Source: Timema cristinae
Taxonomy: Eukaryota; Arthropoda; Insecta; Phasmatodea; Timematidae
Assembly (NCBI GenBank): GCA_039000515.1
Contig: JBCFYV010000012.1
Coordinates: 6,716,826-6,780,825, forward strand
DNA length: 64,000 nt
Direction of reading: 5' to 3'
Of this stretch, positions 12,061-24,534 are shown one piece after another. Both the position numbers and the translations under genes were made by a program. Under the pieces are notes generated by a model that worked only from the letters and a program-made list of their open reading frames with translations, searched no databases and was not told the origin of the DNA. The stretch's first letter is position 1. Each line of letters begins with the position of its first letter.

Positions 12061-12838
12061 GTGTACTGAGATTGATTGATAATCAAATATATTTTGTATA
12101 GTACTAAACCTGAAAAACATATGAAAGAAGGTTTTGACGAGATGTTATGGACTTGTATATGCCTTTATTTTCCTCTGCCCCGTCTTTGTTTAGCTACCAA
12201 CTAGAGTCCTTAAAATTTGGAATGACCGTTTATACTTTACAAGATGGCAGGTGTTTGTTTCCTTTTTTCATGAAGAGATGGAAAGGTGACATAATATGGT
12301 CCCAGTCTATGAAAAACAGCCTTTGATGATCCAACTAAACATAACTATTTCAAAAATCCAATTTGGAGGACATGGTCTCAAACTTCTGAGCTGCTAGTCC
12401 AAGCTCTTATTGACGTCAGTCGGTCTTCTTAAATGCTGATACGATAATCCGTGAGTAATCTCTTACTCAAACATTTTATACTCATATATAAATAGAAGGT
12501 CAATCTAGAAAATTAACTTCACTTCCAATGCGAGTCAGCCATCCAGTTATACGCTCTGAAGTAAAATATCCTTTTTTTTCCTTAAACAGCAACTAAACAA
12601 GAACTTAGTAGAATTATCACGAAATTTTTCCTCCAATTCGCATCGGGAGGCATGTGAATACCCCATTCAATCTACCTGGTATAGGTGTAGTTTATTACTA
12701 CATCATTACATATTGATAACCTGGACCTGTTTAATAAAACGTGGGGAATAGGGAGGTGATAGTTATAGAACAGCAAAATATACAGGCCTACTCAATTCAA
12801 GGTAGCTTTGGCCTTTTTGGAAAGCTAGAAAGCAAGTA

Positions 12839-12922
12839 AAAAAATTGCGTGCCCTTTCATTTCACATAACGTAGGCCTGTAAAAAATTGCGTGCCCTTTC
12901 ATTTCACATAACGTAGGCCTGT
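12839..12922. repeat. Exact 42-bp tandem duplication
   Basis: Two identical 42-bp units (12839-12880 and 12881-12922). Each begins AAAAAATTGCGTGCCC and ends GTAGGCCTGT. Confidence 0.97.
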
Positions 12923-14859
12923 TTTGTTTCTTGTACTCCATTTAAATTACTAATATTTCCTAACCTAAATATCTAAACCTAATTCTCGTTTCGTGCTTTG
13001 TGTAGTTCTATTCTCAACTTGTCATGTGTGTTGTAGAACGTAGATTCCCAGGGGGCCCACGTGCTATCGAGAACTAAAAGTCATTCTTTAGAGAATAAAC
13101 ACATTCTCAACGTGTTCCTATGTTCAATACAAAATTACAAAAACTATATATTATAAAAGCCGTGTCTTCATGAAACACGCTACTAAAATAGCTTGTATAA
13201 GATAACATGGCGAAATAATCATACTTACCACGCCCAAAATTGTTAAATATTACATAATGTTTGGTAAGTAGACGTGTAGTGTAGCGTTATTTATTTATAT
13301 AAACAGACATCATTACATATTATTTAGTTATATTCAATTATAGCCCATAAATTGTAGGATTTTTAGTTCTAACTAATAAATATAAAAACGATCTTTTTAT
13401 TTCTCGCCGATGCTTACAAATCTGGATTTTTTTTCATAAGTATTGATTCTAAACACAGCATTAACTTACGATAAATTCCCTGCTCTCCAACGTTTTTGTT
13501 CTTTCCAAATGAATGAAAAATGTTAGGTGGAGGTTTCCCCATAGAAAGTTCCACTTGAGCAAAACAAATCTTAGAGGAAGCAGAAAAACTTTAAAAGAGT
13601 AAAATAGGTAAATAGCTCAGTCAGACTTCAGGTCTCTGCTTCATAGAAGGGGGATTTCCTCACACTACAGAACAGTTTTTCTTATAATGGTCGCTATGAG
13701 GCATTGAAACAAATAAAACAATATTCAATTACGGTACTTTAAGAATGTGGTTGTGAGCTTGTTACAAATTTATTAATTTTTTAGGGGAGATAGATCTGTA
13801 TTTTTTTTACCATTCTTTATTTTCCCTAATCTCAGAACTGCAACATTTCACGTTAAACTTCTTTAAAATTTAGCCAAATAATTTCAATTTAAAAAAAAAC
13901 GTTGCATCAGTCTTAAAATATAAGGTTTATTATTTCATAGGAGAAACTTTCTCCTTCATTTTGGTTGAAGTTATATTTTAAAATAACAATCTACTCATTA
14001 AATGATTCGAGATTTCTGAACGTCTGAAAAGGCTCTTGACTCTCAGGAAGTTAAATCCCTTACCTTTTTTCTTGAATTAAATGGCATTTATCCACCAAGA
14101 AATAGAGATTCAACTAATATTTTGCATGATAATGTAAATACATTTTATAAGGATATACAAAGTGAACGACCAACAAATAATACGATAACGTTTTCCTTCA
14201 TTTCAATTATCCCCGGTAGGTGTGCAACCATATCACTACTGAATTACACAAAATTCTTGAATATAAAGTTAATGTTCATTTAAGTTGATTTTGGTCATAA
14301 TCTTGTGCAACGTTTTCAATGTACACTCCATTTACCTTGAAAAGTAGCATTCTAACCTTGATGGAATACAATATGACCCCATTTTGTAAACTATACCATA
14401 GTGGGATAGTGCAAAGCAAGCTTGCAACCTTAAAGGGTAAATGAAGGGTACATTAATCTTTGAATTTAATGAAAGGATTTCCTTTGATTTATAATACAAA
14501 AACCTATTTTGAAAAAAAAAAAAAAAAAAAATTTAAATAGTAACTTATTTTATCTATTCCATAATAATATAATATTTCCCCAACACAACAAGGAGGGCCA
14601 TATTTATGATAGTTTAGGTAATTTGTATTTAAAGAGTGCACAGCATAAATGAACAAAGCATAAATATCTCTATCCTGAATGTTTTCTTAGAAAATTAGTT
14701 TCGCTAGTTTTGTATACACCATCATTGTGGGGGATTAGAACACCCGGTTGGAATAATATGGGAGCTGAAGACCACAAGGCTACAAGGACTGGGAAAGAGA
14801 AACGACAGAACGTAGATGCTCATCTAATTCTGCCAGTGGAATGTCCTGGTAGTTACAAA
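12923..14859. other. No gene recognised
   Basis: AT-rich sequence with no supportable ORF; contains the poly-A run at 14512-14531. Confidence 0.5.
14512..14531. repeat. Poly-A run
   Basis: An uninterrupted run of about 20 A. It could be the old tail of a retroposed sequence, but none was identified upstream. Confidence 0.9.
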
Positions 14860-15900
14860 CACCTGGTTCAAGAAAAAAAAATGTACACATGGAACATCCC
14901 ATGAGACATCAGCCTGTACCAACTAGACTACATCCTTGTCAAACAGTGGTTCGGTAATGGAGGGAAGGACGTGAAGACATTGCAAGGTACCAACATCGAT
15001 TTGAGCACAACCTGCTGGTCACGTACATAGAAACAATACTGAAGAGGACTAGGAAGAGGATCAAGAGAAAACCTAGATTGTACTTAGAAAAATAAAGAAA
15101 CAATAGTTATATTTTTTCAGAAATTCATTAGAACAAAAGTTAAGCAAGGTGACAGAAGAGAGTTGTAAGTGAGGAAGGGAAGTGGAGTATAGTTAAGTAT
15201 ATTCTTTGAAGGTGCTAATGAAAAATGAAGAGAATTACATGAAAGCTCCGGATAGCAAAAGAAATCCTTCAGTAAATGGAAGGAAAAAGAAGCTGAAAAA
15301 CTTCAACAAAGAAAAATATATGAAGCCAGACAACGAGCTAAGGAGAGAAACAAACAATATGAGGAAATATTATATAAAGAAGACGTAAGATGAGATTATC
15401 AAACTGCAAAGAAAAAGAAGGTATGAACTCATTTAGCATACACCAAAGTAAATGGGAGGGACTGAAAACAAAGGTATGTGATTAATAGGAATAGAAGTCG
15501 CTTAAAATAAGATGATGGTAGATCTTAAAGAGGTTCTTATGATTTGGTAAATGTATATATAAAAACTGTATGACACGAAAAATTGACCAGAAAACCTGGA
15601 TATTGAAACAGAAGACAAAGTAGAAGACATTAAAGGACCCATCAAGTTAAAGAATGACGTGGAGGGAGCCATAAAGGACATGCGAAGAAGGAAAGTTTCT
15701 GGAGATGATGACATACCAGCTGATCTGCTGAAGGAACTGGGAAACAACGGATTACTGTCTCTAGCAAAACTTATAAATAATATCAACAAAACAGGAGATA
15801 GGCCCTAGTTTAGGCGTAATAATGGTGGTTCTAATGAAGAAGAAACAAGCCAATAAATGCAGCTACCATCATAGGCATGTACAGGGTTGCGGTAAGAGTG
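14860..15900 (+). pseudogene. RTE-like LINE relic: endonuclease and reverse transcriptase fragments
   Basis: Non-LTR retrotransposons encode an endonuclease and a reverse transcriptase that copy RNA into genomic nicks. Here the C-terminal endonuclease region is visible at 14867-15005: KKMYTWNIP, stop, then LYQLDYILVKQ and DVKTLQGTNID, matching the conserved YTW-SP and QIDYI signature. After a Lys/Glu-rich linker, 15595-15808 reads the start of the RT domain (VEGAIKDMRRRKVSGDDDIP, then ADLLKELGN and INKTGDRP). It ends at TAG where the family has Trp. The frame then shifts to KKKQANKCSYHH at about 15835. Several stops and frameshifts make it dead. The catalytic FADD region is absent, so the element is truncated. 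Confidence 0.8.
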
Positions 15901-15962
15901 ATACAAACACCGTGGCTCTGGGGGAAGGGGGGAAGGTCATCCTGGTCTTGTTGTGTTGTGTT

Positions 15963-16060
15963 TTGATGCATGAGGCATGATAAAGTGACAAAGAAATATA
16001 AATGTTTTGTATTTATTTTTGTTTTGAGGCATGAGGCATAATAAAAAGACAAAGCATGGA
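15963..16060. repeat. Short diverged direct repeat
   Basis: Two copies about 60 bp apart share GCATGAGGCAT, AATAAA-like text and GACAAAG (15968 and 16028). It lies between the LINE relic and the hAT relic. Confidence 0.5.
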
Positions 16061-16399
16061 TTTATTAAGCATACAACTTATCTTATTGCGATCAATACGA
16101 AATAAACATGGTTTAATTGATAAACCAGCAATAGAAACAAAAAAACAAAACAAGAAAAACTATGCAATTGAGTCCATATTCAGTGTTCATTGTCTTTGCA
16201 ATTAATTTGCAGTTATACGTGAGTAACATTATTACATCAGCTATAGCTTAACTCCCTTTAAATTAAGGATACCCAAGAACAAGAAGATTATACAAGAGGA
16301 AACTATACAAGAATAACACAATTATAAATATTCCCGCAGTGTTTACCATGAATTGGCTAAAGCTAGGCATAGTTCATTTTGTTTAGATTGTATTTACAG

Positions 16400-18250
16400 G
16401 TCTGTCAAATGGCACCATATATCGAAATTCATCAATTACATAAGCAAGTGATAGCAAGTGATTGCTCGATATATGATAACAGCAATCCGCTTAGGCTTTG
16501 CTGTGACATAGTTGAATGAAGTTTAGTCTTGATCAGTGAAAGTTTTGAATAGCTTTTCTCACACGAGCAGCTTGTTACTGGAATTATGGAGATTTTCTAA
16601 AGCAGCTTTTTAAAGTTGTTGTAGCTAAACCTCCTATCAAATTCCGATAACCACCGCAACCAGTTATGCACAGCTAATGGAGGATACCTTTCCCCTGTCT
16701 TTGTTTGCAGTAGTCGCACTTCTGATTCTAAATCTGAAACATTCTGCAATGGTCTTATAGTCGTTTTCTCTACAACCAACAAGGCGCATGATTTTCCCAT
16801 TGGCGTTGATAAATGTAATTGTTTCTTGAGAAAATATGGTACCGGTATGTAAACTTTGAACAAGGGAATCCAGCACTGGATGAAATGTAAATAGTGTCTT
16901 CTTTCTTGATTCAAATAGCTACACCCATATTGTAAGATTCATCTAACATGCATCACACCTTCCATTTTAGAGGGACTAATATTTCAATTCATATTTCATC
17001 GCATGTTTGCAGTGCTTTTTTGAAAATGGTTTCAAAGACCTAGTCATCTTTTCAAAGGTTTTCTAAAATAGAAAAAAAATATTTCACAACTTCCATTGCT
17101 TAGCACATGTCAATTTTTGGGGACTTTAGCAATGTGCTACAAAATTGGATTCATTATTTCAATGCTGATTATAAAACCAAATTACTTTATTTGATGCAAT
17201 AATATGTTTCCTTTAGCTCTAGTCTTAGAGTAGGAGGAATCCGTAATTGTTTTTTCAAGCTCTGTAATAATTTATATGTACTGTCAAAGTATGGTTGTAA
17301 CAGCCTCTGCATGACAAGCCCATCATGTGTCCAATAAAGATGTCAAAGTTTTTAGCTTTGAGCCAGTAGACTGCAACAGATTCTCTAACAACTTGTGTCG
17401 CTTTGGGCTACCTTTATTTAAACTGTAAATTATTTGAACAATACCAAATAAATCGAAAATCAGTGGATTATCTGAATGTGAAGAGCAGGCACCTACGAGA
17501 GTAAGGTTTAGGCAATGGGCATAACAATGTACATACATTATGATGCTCTTCATTTATTTGCACCTCACCTGCGCACTTGTGTATTCACCAGCCATTGTAG
17601 AAGCTCATTCAAAACCCACTGCAACTACACTGCTCCAACTAGAGCCCATAGCCTTCAGAATATCTTATATACCCTTAAAGATAGTTTCTGCATAGGTTTT
17701 ATCTAGATTTTGCAGACTGACATATCTATCAATTGGCAATGACTCCCCGATTGGAATGCAGCGGAAAACCACGGTCATTTGTTCATTGTGGCCAACATCT
17801 GAAGTTTCATAAGCTTTATTTAAAAACTTAACCTTTTTTTCTCTTTTCCTATCCATCTCAAAATTACATAATGAAAGGCTTGCAAGATATAATTCTGAAT
17901 GCAGTTGCTAATATAAGTGCAATATTTTGGTGCTGTTGAGATGTATGCTTTCATAAATGGATAATATTTTTGGAAGAAAGACACTACTTCTAAAATTAAC
18001 CCCTTTTCATTACTATCTTCACCATAATCATGCCCATGGAGTGGCTTTCCACCTTTTGCTAAAATGCAGACAATATCTATAATCCTCGTATTTATCTATA
18101 AGCCACGTCTCACCACTCTGGTAGGTGTCCCCGTTAAAAGATATTGAATAGGTCAAACCACATTGCTAATTTTCATTCGACAACGTGACGTTCTTGGAAA
18201 AAAGCCACACGTACAAGAAACTAGACAAACTATTTTTTATCTTAGATGTG
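16400..18250 (-). pseudogene. hAT transposase pseudogene (ZMYM1-like)
   Basis: hAT transposases cut and paste DNA with an RNase H-like fold. On the minus strand, in order: the DUF4371-like region at about 18060-17860 (KGGKPLHGHDYGED, SNEKGL, FFQKYYPFMKAYIS), then 17850-17670 (ending TYAETIFKGI), then 17553-17323 with the typical YVHCYAHCLNLTLV motif. Next comes 16890-16670 (HPVLDSLVQSLHTGTIFS), and last 16580-16430, resembling the C-terminal dimerisation stretch (IPVTSCSCEKAIQNF). Frameshifts and stops separate the blocks. No terminal inverted repeats or target-site duplication were found for this copy. A host ZMYM1-like gene is unlikely given the decay. Confidence 0.75.
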
Positions 18251-18464
18251 TCTGTATTAAGGTCATTTTGCTCAAGAAAAGTGATATAAGTCAAATTTAA
18301 ATAGGTGTCTTCTTTGAACTAAAAATTCAATCAATATAATTAATTGAAGAGCGGTGGTATATAGAAAAAAGTGATTTAATTTTAATTGTGTGCCCTTTCC
18401 ACAAAATTTTGACTTATGTATCTTTTCTCTTAGAATAATTTATGTTAGTTTGTTTAACATAAAG

Positions 18465-18745
18465 TATTACTACCCGTTTCGGTTACACACATATGTAGGC
18501 TACTAATTATGCTAATGTGTTATGAATGGGAAGTTTAAATTAAGAGGAAGTTTACCTACATTTGCATGGAGGGAGATTGGAAAACCATTTAGGACCAAGC
18601 AATAAGGATGTAGCGTGTAAATCATGTAAAGTTGACACCTACACAATTAGGCTAAGTAAAAATACGAAGTTATAATAATTATATTGGCAAAATCCAAAGA
18701 AGAGAATTAGATTTGAAATTTATTACGAAAGTGACGCCTTAGATC
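18465..18745 (-). mobile_element. SINE-A, reverse, interrupted
   Basis: The tail side (TTACTACCCGTTTCGG) and body (GAGGAAGTTTACCTACATTTG, CATGGAGGGAGATTGG) are at 18465-18600. A head-like piece, GAAAGTGACGCCTTAGATCT, lies at 18727-18746 and matches the head of the 11145 copy. The sequence between may be an insertion. Confidence 0.6.
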
Positions 18746-19143
18746 TGGTGTTGGCAATCCTGTCACCAATCGCCACAAGTGGTGAATTGGCCACAAGAGT
18801 GTGGCGAATTTGAGTTTGCCACGTCTCTCATTAAAATTAAATATTTTCTGACGGCGTGTGCTGGATGTAGCTTGATATTTCCTGAATATCATTGGAAATA
18901 TTCAATTTTCTTATTGAATAATTTACGCGACAATGCCATCCAATACACCCCTCCACTCCCTTTCTTAACACTTGAATTTCATCTCTGCATTCAGTGGTCA
19001 AATTTTGGATTAAATTGTTTAACTCTTTTCATTTTAACAATAGTCATAATTTGGGTCTGAAGCAGTTGTAACTGAGTTCTCAAAGTGTACATGTTTTGAA
19101 TAAACCTGCTCAAACAATAAGGCAACCACTACGTCACTACTCT

Positions 19144-19607
19144 ATAACACCTTATTTGGGCTAGGTCAGAGAATTTTCAAAGTGGAATCTCGTCTACCAT
19201 ATCAGGGTCTAGCAGTCAGTATCGGGGGAACAAACACCCCTTAGATGCTCCTCCAAACCATCATGGCTGTGTCCTCCAAGCGTGCATACGTCCTGCGGGC
19301 CATTTAGGGACCAGGGACCCCGTGCCTTCCGTCAATCCGTGTCGTCACCAGACAGCTAGGAATAAACCCCACGCCTTGTTCAGCTTCCATCGGTGGGTGG
19401 AGCTGACTCCTCCTTCCATGAGGGCTAGACGCTCACGAAAGACACTAACACCTCAGAGGAAATCAGGCACTTAGCCTTAAGAATCACCCAAAAAGGGCTT
19501 TCAACTTAAGTTGCCCAGTGGAGACCTATTGGAAGTGTCCTAGTCAGCTTTCCCGGAAGCTACTAGCTACCAATCGCTTAGTGTGTGGTGATTAGGGGGA
19601 GGGGGCG
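19144..19607 (+). repeat. GC-richer dispersed repeat, copy 2
   Basis: Homologous to 281-737 over its whole length, same orientation, with many substitutions and small indels. Shared blocks include CATCATGGCTGTGTCC, GTTGCCCAGTGG and AGCTTTCCCGGAAG. No domain recognised. Confidence 0.75.
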
Positions 19608-21365
19608 TTCAAACAATACAATTTTAAATGTTTTAAATGTTCGATTGTGCAACCTAATGGTGACGGGCTAAAAGCCTTTAACCCTTCACAATAAGAGATT
19701 ATACATATCTTCACTGTTCCAAAATATCTTTCCTATAAACCATTAAAAAAAGCCTTCAACAATATGTTTAAGCTTACCATGTTCTCCGTTGATGTGAGCT
19801 AGTGTTGGCTTCATGCTCCAACTTATTATGACTCCCGAGAAGATGGCGTGATCAACTGGCCGATTCAACCAAAACCTATACCTTTTAAGTTTGAAGTAGT
19901 GTGAGAGAGGGAAAGAAGCTCTAGCTCTCCACCAGTCTACTACTCGCACCAAGAGATGGCATTGTCACGGGACCGACTCACTCCTATCAACAAAAAAGCA
20001 ATGACGCAAGGGTAGAAGAGATTTCTCCTTCCACGCCCCTCTTTTCATCTGGAAATTTGATCGTATGAATTAGAATGTTTGTCCCAAAAATGCTGTATCC
20101 GTATTCTTTATTCACTCATCGACTGCAGAAGTATTGCTGCTGATGGTTACTTGCAGCTAGAAGCTCGATCGTGAGGACGGTATGGATGGTCTTGCCGTAA
20201 AGACGAAGAAGATTTGTTAGGATGTCATAAACTTCTTCCGCGAATGTTTGTATAGGCTACGTTAGTTCTACCTATCTAAAATAATGATTTAAACTTTGAT
20301 TTGTTGACTATCAGGCTCTCTGCCTATCTATTTAGTTATGTTAATTTATTAATCTAAGTTTACTATTAGGTTAGGGATGATGTGCAGAACTATACTTTAT
20401 TATTGGCACAAGGGTGTGTATTAACTTAAATTTAATTTAATCGCAGCTTGGCGTTCTTAAGAACCATTTTGTGTGTTTGGTTAACATCTTATCTTTGGAT
20501 ATTAATTGTTTGGTTAACATATTTTTTTGGACATTAATTAATTAGTGTCTAAACTTATTATCAGTGGCTGTTGAGGTCTTTGGAAAGTAATTTTAACCAA
20601 ATAAATAATTTGGACATTTTCATGACTAGTAAACTGATCTCCATTATGACTTTAGAACGTTGGGTTTTATCCTATAGAGCTATAGCAGATAACAGAGTTT
20701 ATATTTTTATTTTTTAGCATCCTTTCTTCCAAGAGTTGATTTTTTGGGGGATTTGTCCACCCAGTGTTTTCTAGTGCTATGGCCATTGTATGCCCCTGAA
20801 TAGGCTTTAATTCCTGTAATTCGTTCTGCCATTCATAAACAATGTTAGCAAACAAAATTTTTAGTGGTTTTGCCGTACAGTACCTTAACCTATTCAATAA
20901 TAATAATAATAATAATAATAATACTCGATTGTATTGAATCCGTTTAAGGGTGCTACAGCGGGGGGGGGGGGGGGAGGGGGGGGAGCGCTAAGACGCGTGG
21001 CAGACGTTTAGAAATAACACTTTATTTAAGAAACTGTTTAATAGTTTAAAATTGTATTGATGCCAAAATGTAGGTAAAATACATGTTCCAGATCAGTTAA
21101 GAAAATAAGTTGAAATGTATTAAAAAATCGTATGCTAAGCTAAAAAGATTTAATTTTCAACTAATTACAGCATTGGGGATATAGGTCTATCCTTCCTCTA
21201 AAAATAATATCATGTTTTGATAGATCCACACCAGAACATTTTAGGATAATTTGGGATAGTTTTAGTAGGTTTTTATGTATTAACGCTGTTATTTTTCTAC
21301 TGAGAAGTACCTGAACCCCGCTACCTACAAACCATTCTTTCCTTCCTTTGATACTCTAATAATTT
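19608..21365. other. No gene recognised; simple repeats
   Basis: Holds an AAT microsatellite at about 20895-20922 and a G-tract at 20960-20983 (15 G, A, 8 G). No convincing coding sequence. Confidence 0.5.
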
Positions 21366-21432
21366 AGGATTCCGACACCTTAACTCAGTCGGTAGCGTGT
21401 CTGCCCAGCATGGCCGAAAATTTATTATTGAT
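21366..21432 (+). mobile_element. SINE-C head with internal deletion
   Basis: It carries the A-box-like CTCAGTCGGTAGCGTGT and then jumps to GCATGGCCGAAAA. Compared with the reversed copy at 54895-55005, the tRNA middle and B box (AGTTCAATTCC) are missing. Confidence 0.65.
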
Positions 21433-23100
21433 GAGAATATGAGTTTACCTTGTTTGCATTGATAAATTAACGGGTAGGGGCTGAATGTTGTGTATGTCCT
21501 AACTTTAAGATAGATTATAAGGTATATGAATCTATGACAGGCCTAACAGGTGTTAGAGGAAAATATATATCTTGAATAAAAAACTGATCCAGGCCATAGG
21601 CTATAAACAGTAATGGATGTATATTAAGTGAATCAAAGACAAGAGAAGTAATCATTTATTTACCACGATGCCCGAGCGTCAGGTGTGAGATTTTTTCTCT
21701 TTGATTTCATAACTTATGGATATTTTGCAGATAGTTATGTATCTAATTGCGTGCCTAACGTACTATAATATAGCTTCAAAAAATATTTGGCAGAATATCT
21801 TCCCATGTCGGCACGCAAGCAAAGGCATCAGTCTCGTTTAGTATCTTCATACCGTCTAGCACTGTTTGCTGATGGCAGGAAGTTCGGGGTTCAAATTATG
21901 AGGTGGTTCATCCTGAATGTTTTATCGCTATCTTTCCTTGCAAATCCATGTCAACTTCCTCTAACTTCCTTTTCCCTGACCTATTAGTAAACATGCGGCC
22001 AGTCCGGACAAGGAGACGAAGCCCTGGCAAACAAATATTTTATGACATATTTGAGGATCTTCATTATTTTTGTTGATTTGGGTTCGTAGTATACAGCCTC
22101 GTATGTCACATCTTGTCACAGAGTGTTTAAGACCTACAACGTTTTGTCTTTTCAAAGTTGTATTGAAGAATTTTGACCAGGGGGAAAGGTGTGAATGATG
22201 GTAGAGGGGGAAGGTGTAAGATTGGCTCCCAAGCAATGAAATGAAATATGGAAATTGGCCCTCCTCGCAAAGTGAAGTGCATGACGTGGGGTCATGCCCG
22301 AAGAAACAATATACGGTCATCTACCCCCTCACCCAGCCCTTTCCTTTTTCCCGTGTCAATAAGTTATTTGGTCTGTAATTGCCAATAACAACAATAATGA
22401 CTAAGACATTCCATAATCGTTCCTGTTCACTCGAAACTACTGCGATATATATTCATGTATGCAAGATTTGCTCATTTGCTCCCTTGAATTTGTTTTCCCT
22501 TTTTTGAGCCGTAAGCGTTGAAACAATGCCATTTACTAATATACTATTTAAAAATTTATTACCCCTTTTAAAGCTTAGGTTTGCAATTCAACAAAAGTTT
22601 ACGAAAGTTTATTATCCAAAAAGATAATAAAAAACAAGTGTTACTACTTACATTTAATGAATATTGGAAAATTTTCTGACCAACAATTTATTTAACACTA
22701 TTTTATTTCGCCATTTTTAGTAACACATATCTTCTAGATTTAATTAAAATAAAAAATCCATTGTGATCAATATATCTGTCGTTAATTTGTTCTGTCAACT
22801 ACGAAACTGTTTTCGATTCAAAATGTATGAACCACCCTCCATTTTTTTAACAACTTATGGGGATTATATCCAACTTACCACCTCAATTTTAGACTATTAT
22901 TTTAATTAGTATTTTAAATTATAATTATATTCTAATTTATAAATTGTAGAATTGTAAAAACAGATTTGTTTTATAATGTATTGATTTCATTATAAAATCA
23001 TAGTATTGTTGGCTTCCTATAGGAATAATATTTTATATTATAAAAAATGGGTGTAGATAATACAACATTGATAAATTGTCGCAATAATATTCATACAAAA
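21433..23100. other. No gene recognised
   Basis: AT-rich. A 119-codon minus-strand ORF at 21961-22320 has no recognisable domain or splice context. Confidence 0.45.
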
Positions 23101-23395
23101 GGTTCCCTGGCGGTCTAGGGGTGAGGTGACAGAACTATGTGCTTGGAGTCCGGGGTTCAATCCTCGGTCCTGGCACAAATTTATCTGATTGTCAAACCCT
23201 TCCTTCATCTCTGACAAGACGTGTATTAATCACAGCTTGTGAACCGTGGTTCGGATCCCACGTTAAACTGTAGGTCCTCCATTTCATCTCACAATAACCC
23301 TACCATTACACATTAGCGTAAGTGCATATAACCCGAACGGGTAGTAAGACGCAGTTCTAATAATAATAATGGTAATAGTAATAATACAACCGTTG
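23101..23395 (+). mobile_element. SINE-B, near full length
   Basis: A tRNA-like head (A-box TGGCGGTCTAGGGG, B-box GGGTTCAATCC) is followed by a body with CCTTCATCTCTGACAAGAC and GTGGTTCGGATCCCACG. The tail ATAACCCGAACGGGTAGTAA ends in an AAT-rich stretch. The head differs from SINE-A, but the last 40 bp or so are the same. The head ends do not pair as an acceptor stem, so this is not a working tRNA gene. Confidence 0.85.
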
Positions 23396-24534
23396 ACTAC
23401 TACACAACTAGTCAAAAGTGACACTTGCGCAGAACACATGCGAAAATAGGTTCAATATATATTTTTAACTATATGATAAAGTTCTTCCAACGGCAATACG
23501 ACTATATTTTCATTTAAAAAGTGTCATAAAATGCTGCTATGCCTATGCCAGATATTCAACTGTTGATATCACAATGTGAATAAGAATAAACCATGTTTCT
23601 ACTGAAGCAATATTTTATTTATTATGGCCAAAAAAAGTTTCGCTATAAAACTGCAAAAAACTGGCCTTTTCTCGCGTCCCCTAAATCCCCACCTTAAGAA
23701 AGTTCATCATTTATTTTTACGACATAGTAATAGCTTATTAACAACCAAATATGATAATAATGATTATATTTACATTTTATTGTAGTTTTTACTCTAGGAA
23801 AATTAATTATACTCAATTCTCAAAAAGACAAATTTTTCAAATATTTCTCTAAATTATTTTGGTTCCATGATGTTGTAAGTAAAATATTGAAATTAGCTTC
23901 GTGAAATAGTAATTTTGAGAGCGCCGTGTTTCGGGAAGTCCTCAACGTATAACTCCTTTAAGCTGAAAGGTAGAAAGATTACCTTGACGGTACACTATGG
24001 TGCAGCTTCTAAGATAGTGCCATACTGTAATTGGTCGAGGTAAGACTGATACTCATCAGTGTAAACAGTGTGTACACTAAGTTAAGAGCACAGAGTGACT
24101 AAGGCTATATTTATTTTATAAACTAGTATTCACGTTACAGGATGAGAAAGTCAGTTGGAAAACTCCTCCTGGTATAGATAGGCCTAAAAACTAGTTTATA
24201 TATGTGTATACATTAGATATATGCATTATATATATTATAGATGATTAATTATGTATTAATTATATGTGTAGTATAATAATCAATTATATATAATTAATCA
24301 ATGATACACAATATATTAGATATAATTAATATTAATTAATTATATGTATATCACTCGTGTATATATATGATTAATTAATCGATCATATATAGAATATATT
24401 TTATATACAACATATACACCTATTTATAAAATATATAATATATATTATCTTTAGTGTATTTATATATATCTCAGTGGGGAGAGGATCCCAGCTAGGTATC
24501 CCTTCCTCTACACCCCACTTTTTTTATTAGCTTC
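23396..24534. other. AT-rich, no gene; palindromic AT tract at 24185-24470
   Basis: The 24185-24470 block is almost pure A and T with repeated TATATA and ATTAATTAAT words, able to form many small hairpins. No coding sequence seen. Confidence 0.6.

Noticed and set aside
15882..18762. TIR pair CAGGGTTGCGG and the complement of TTGGCAATCCTG around the minus-strand hAT relic
   Set aside because: The ends match only partly and the 8 bp outside each end differ (GGCATGTA versus TCACCAAT), so no target-site duplication supports them.
21961..22320. 119-codon minus-strand ORF
   Set aside because: No recognisable domain, splice sites or codon pattern; could be chance at this length in a 64-kb window.
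23101..23180. Functional tRNA gene
   Set aside because: A and B boxes are present, but the acceptor ends do not pair and the sequence runs into a SINE body.
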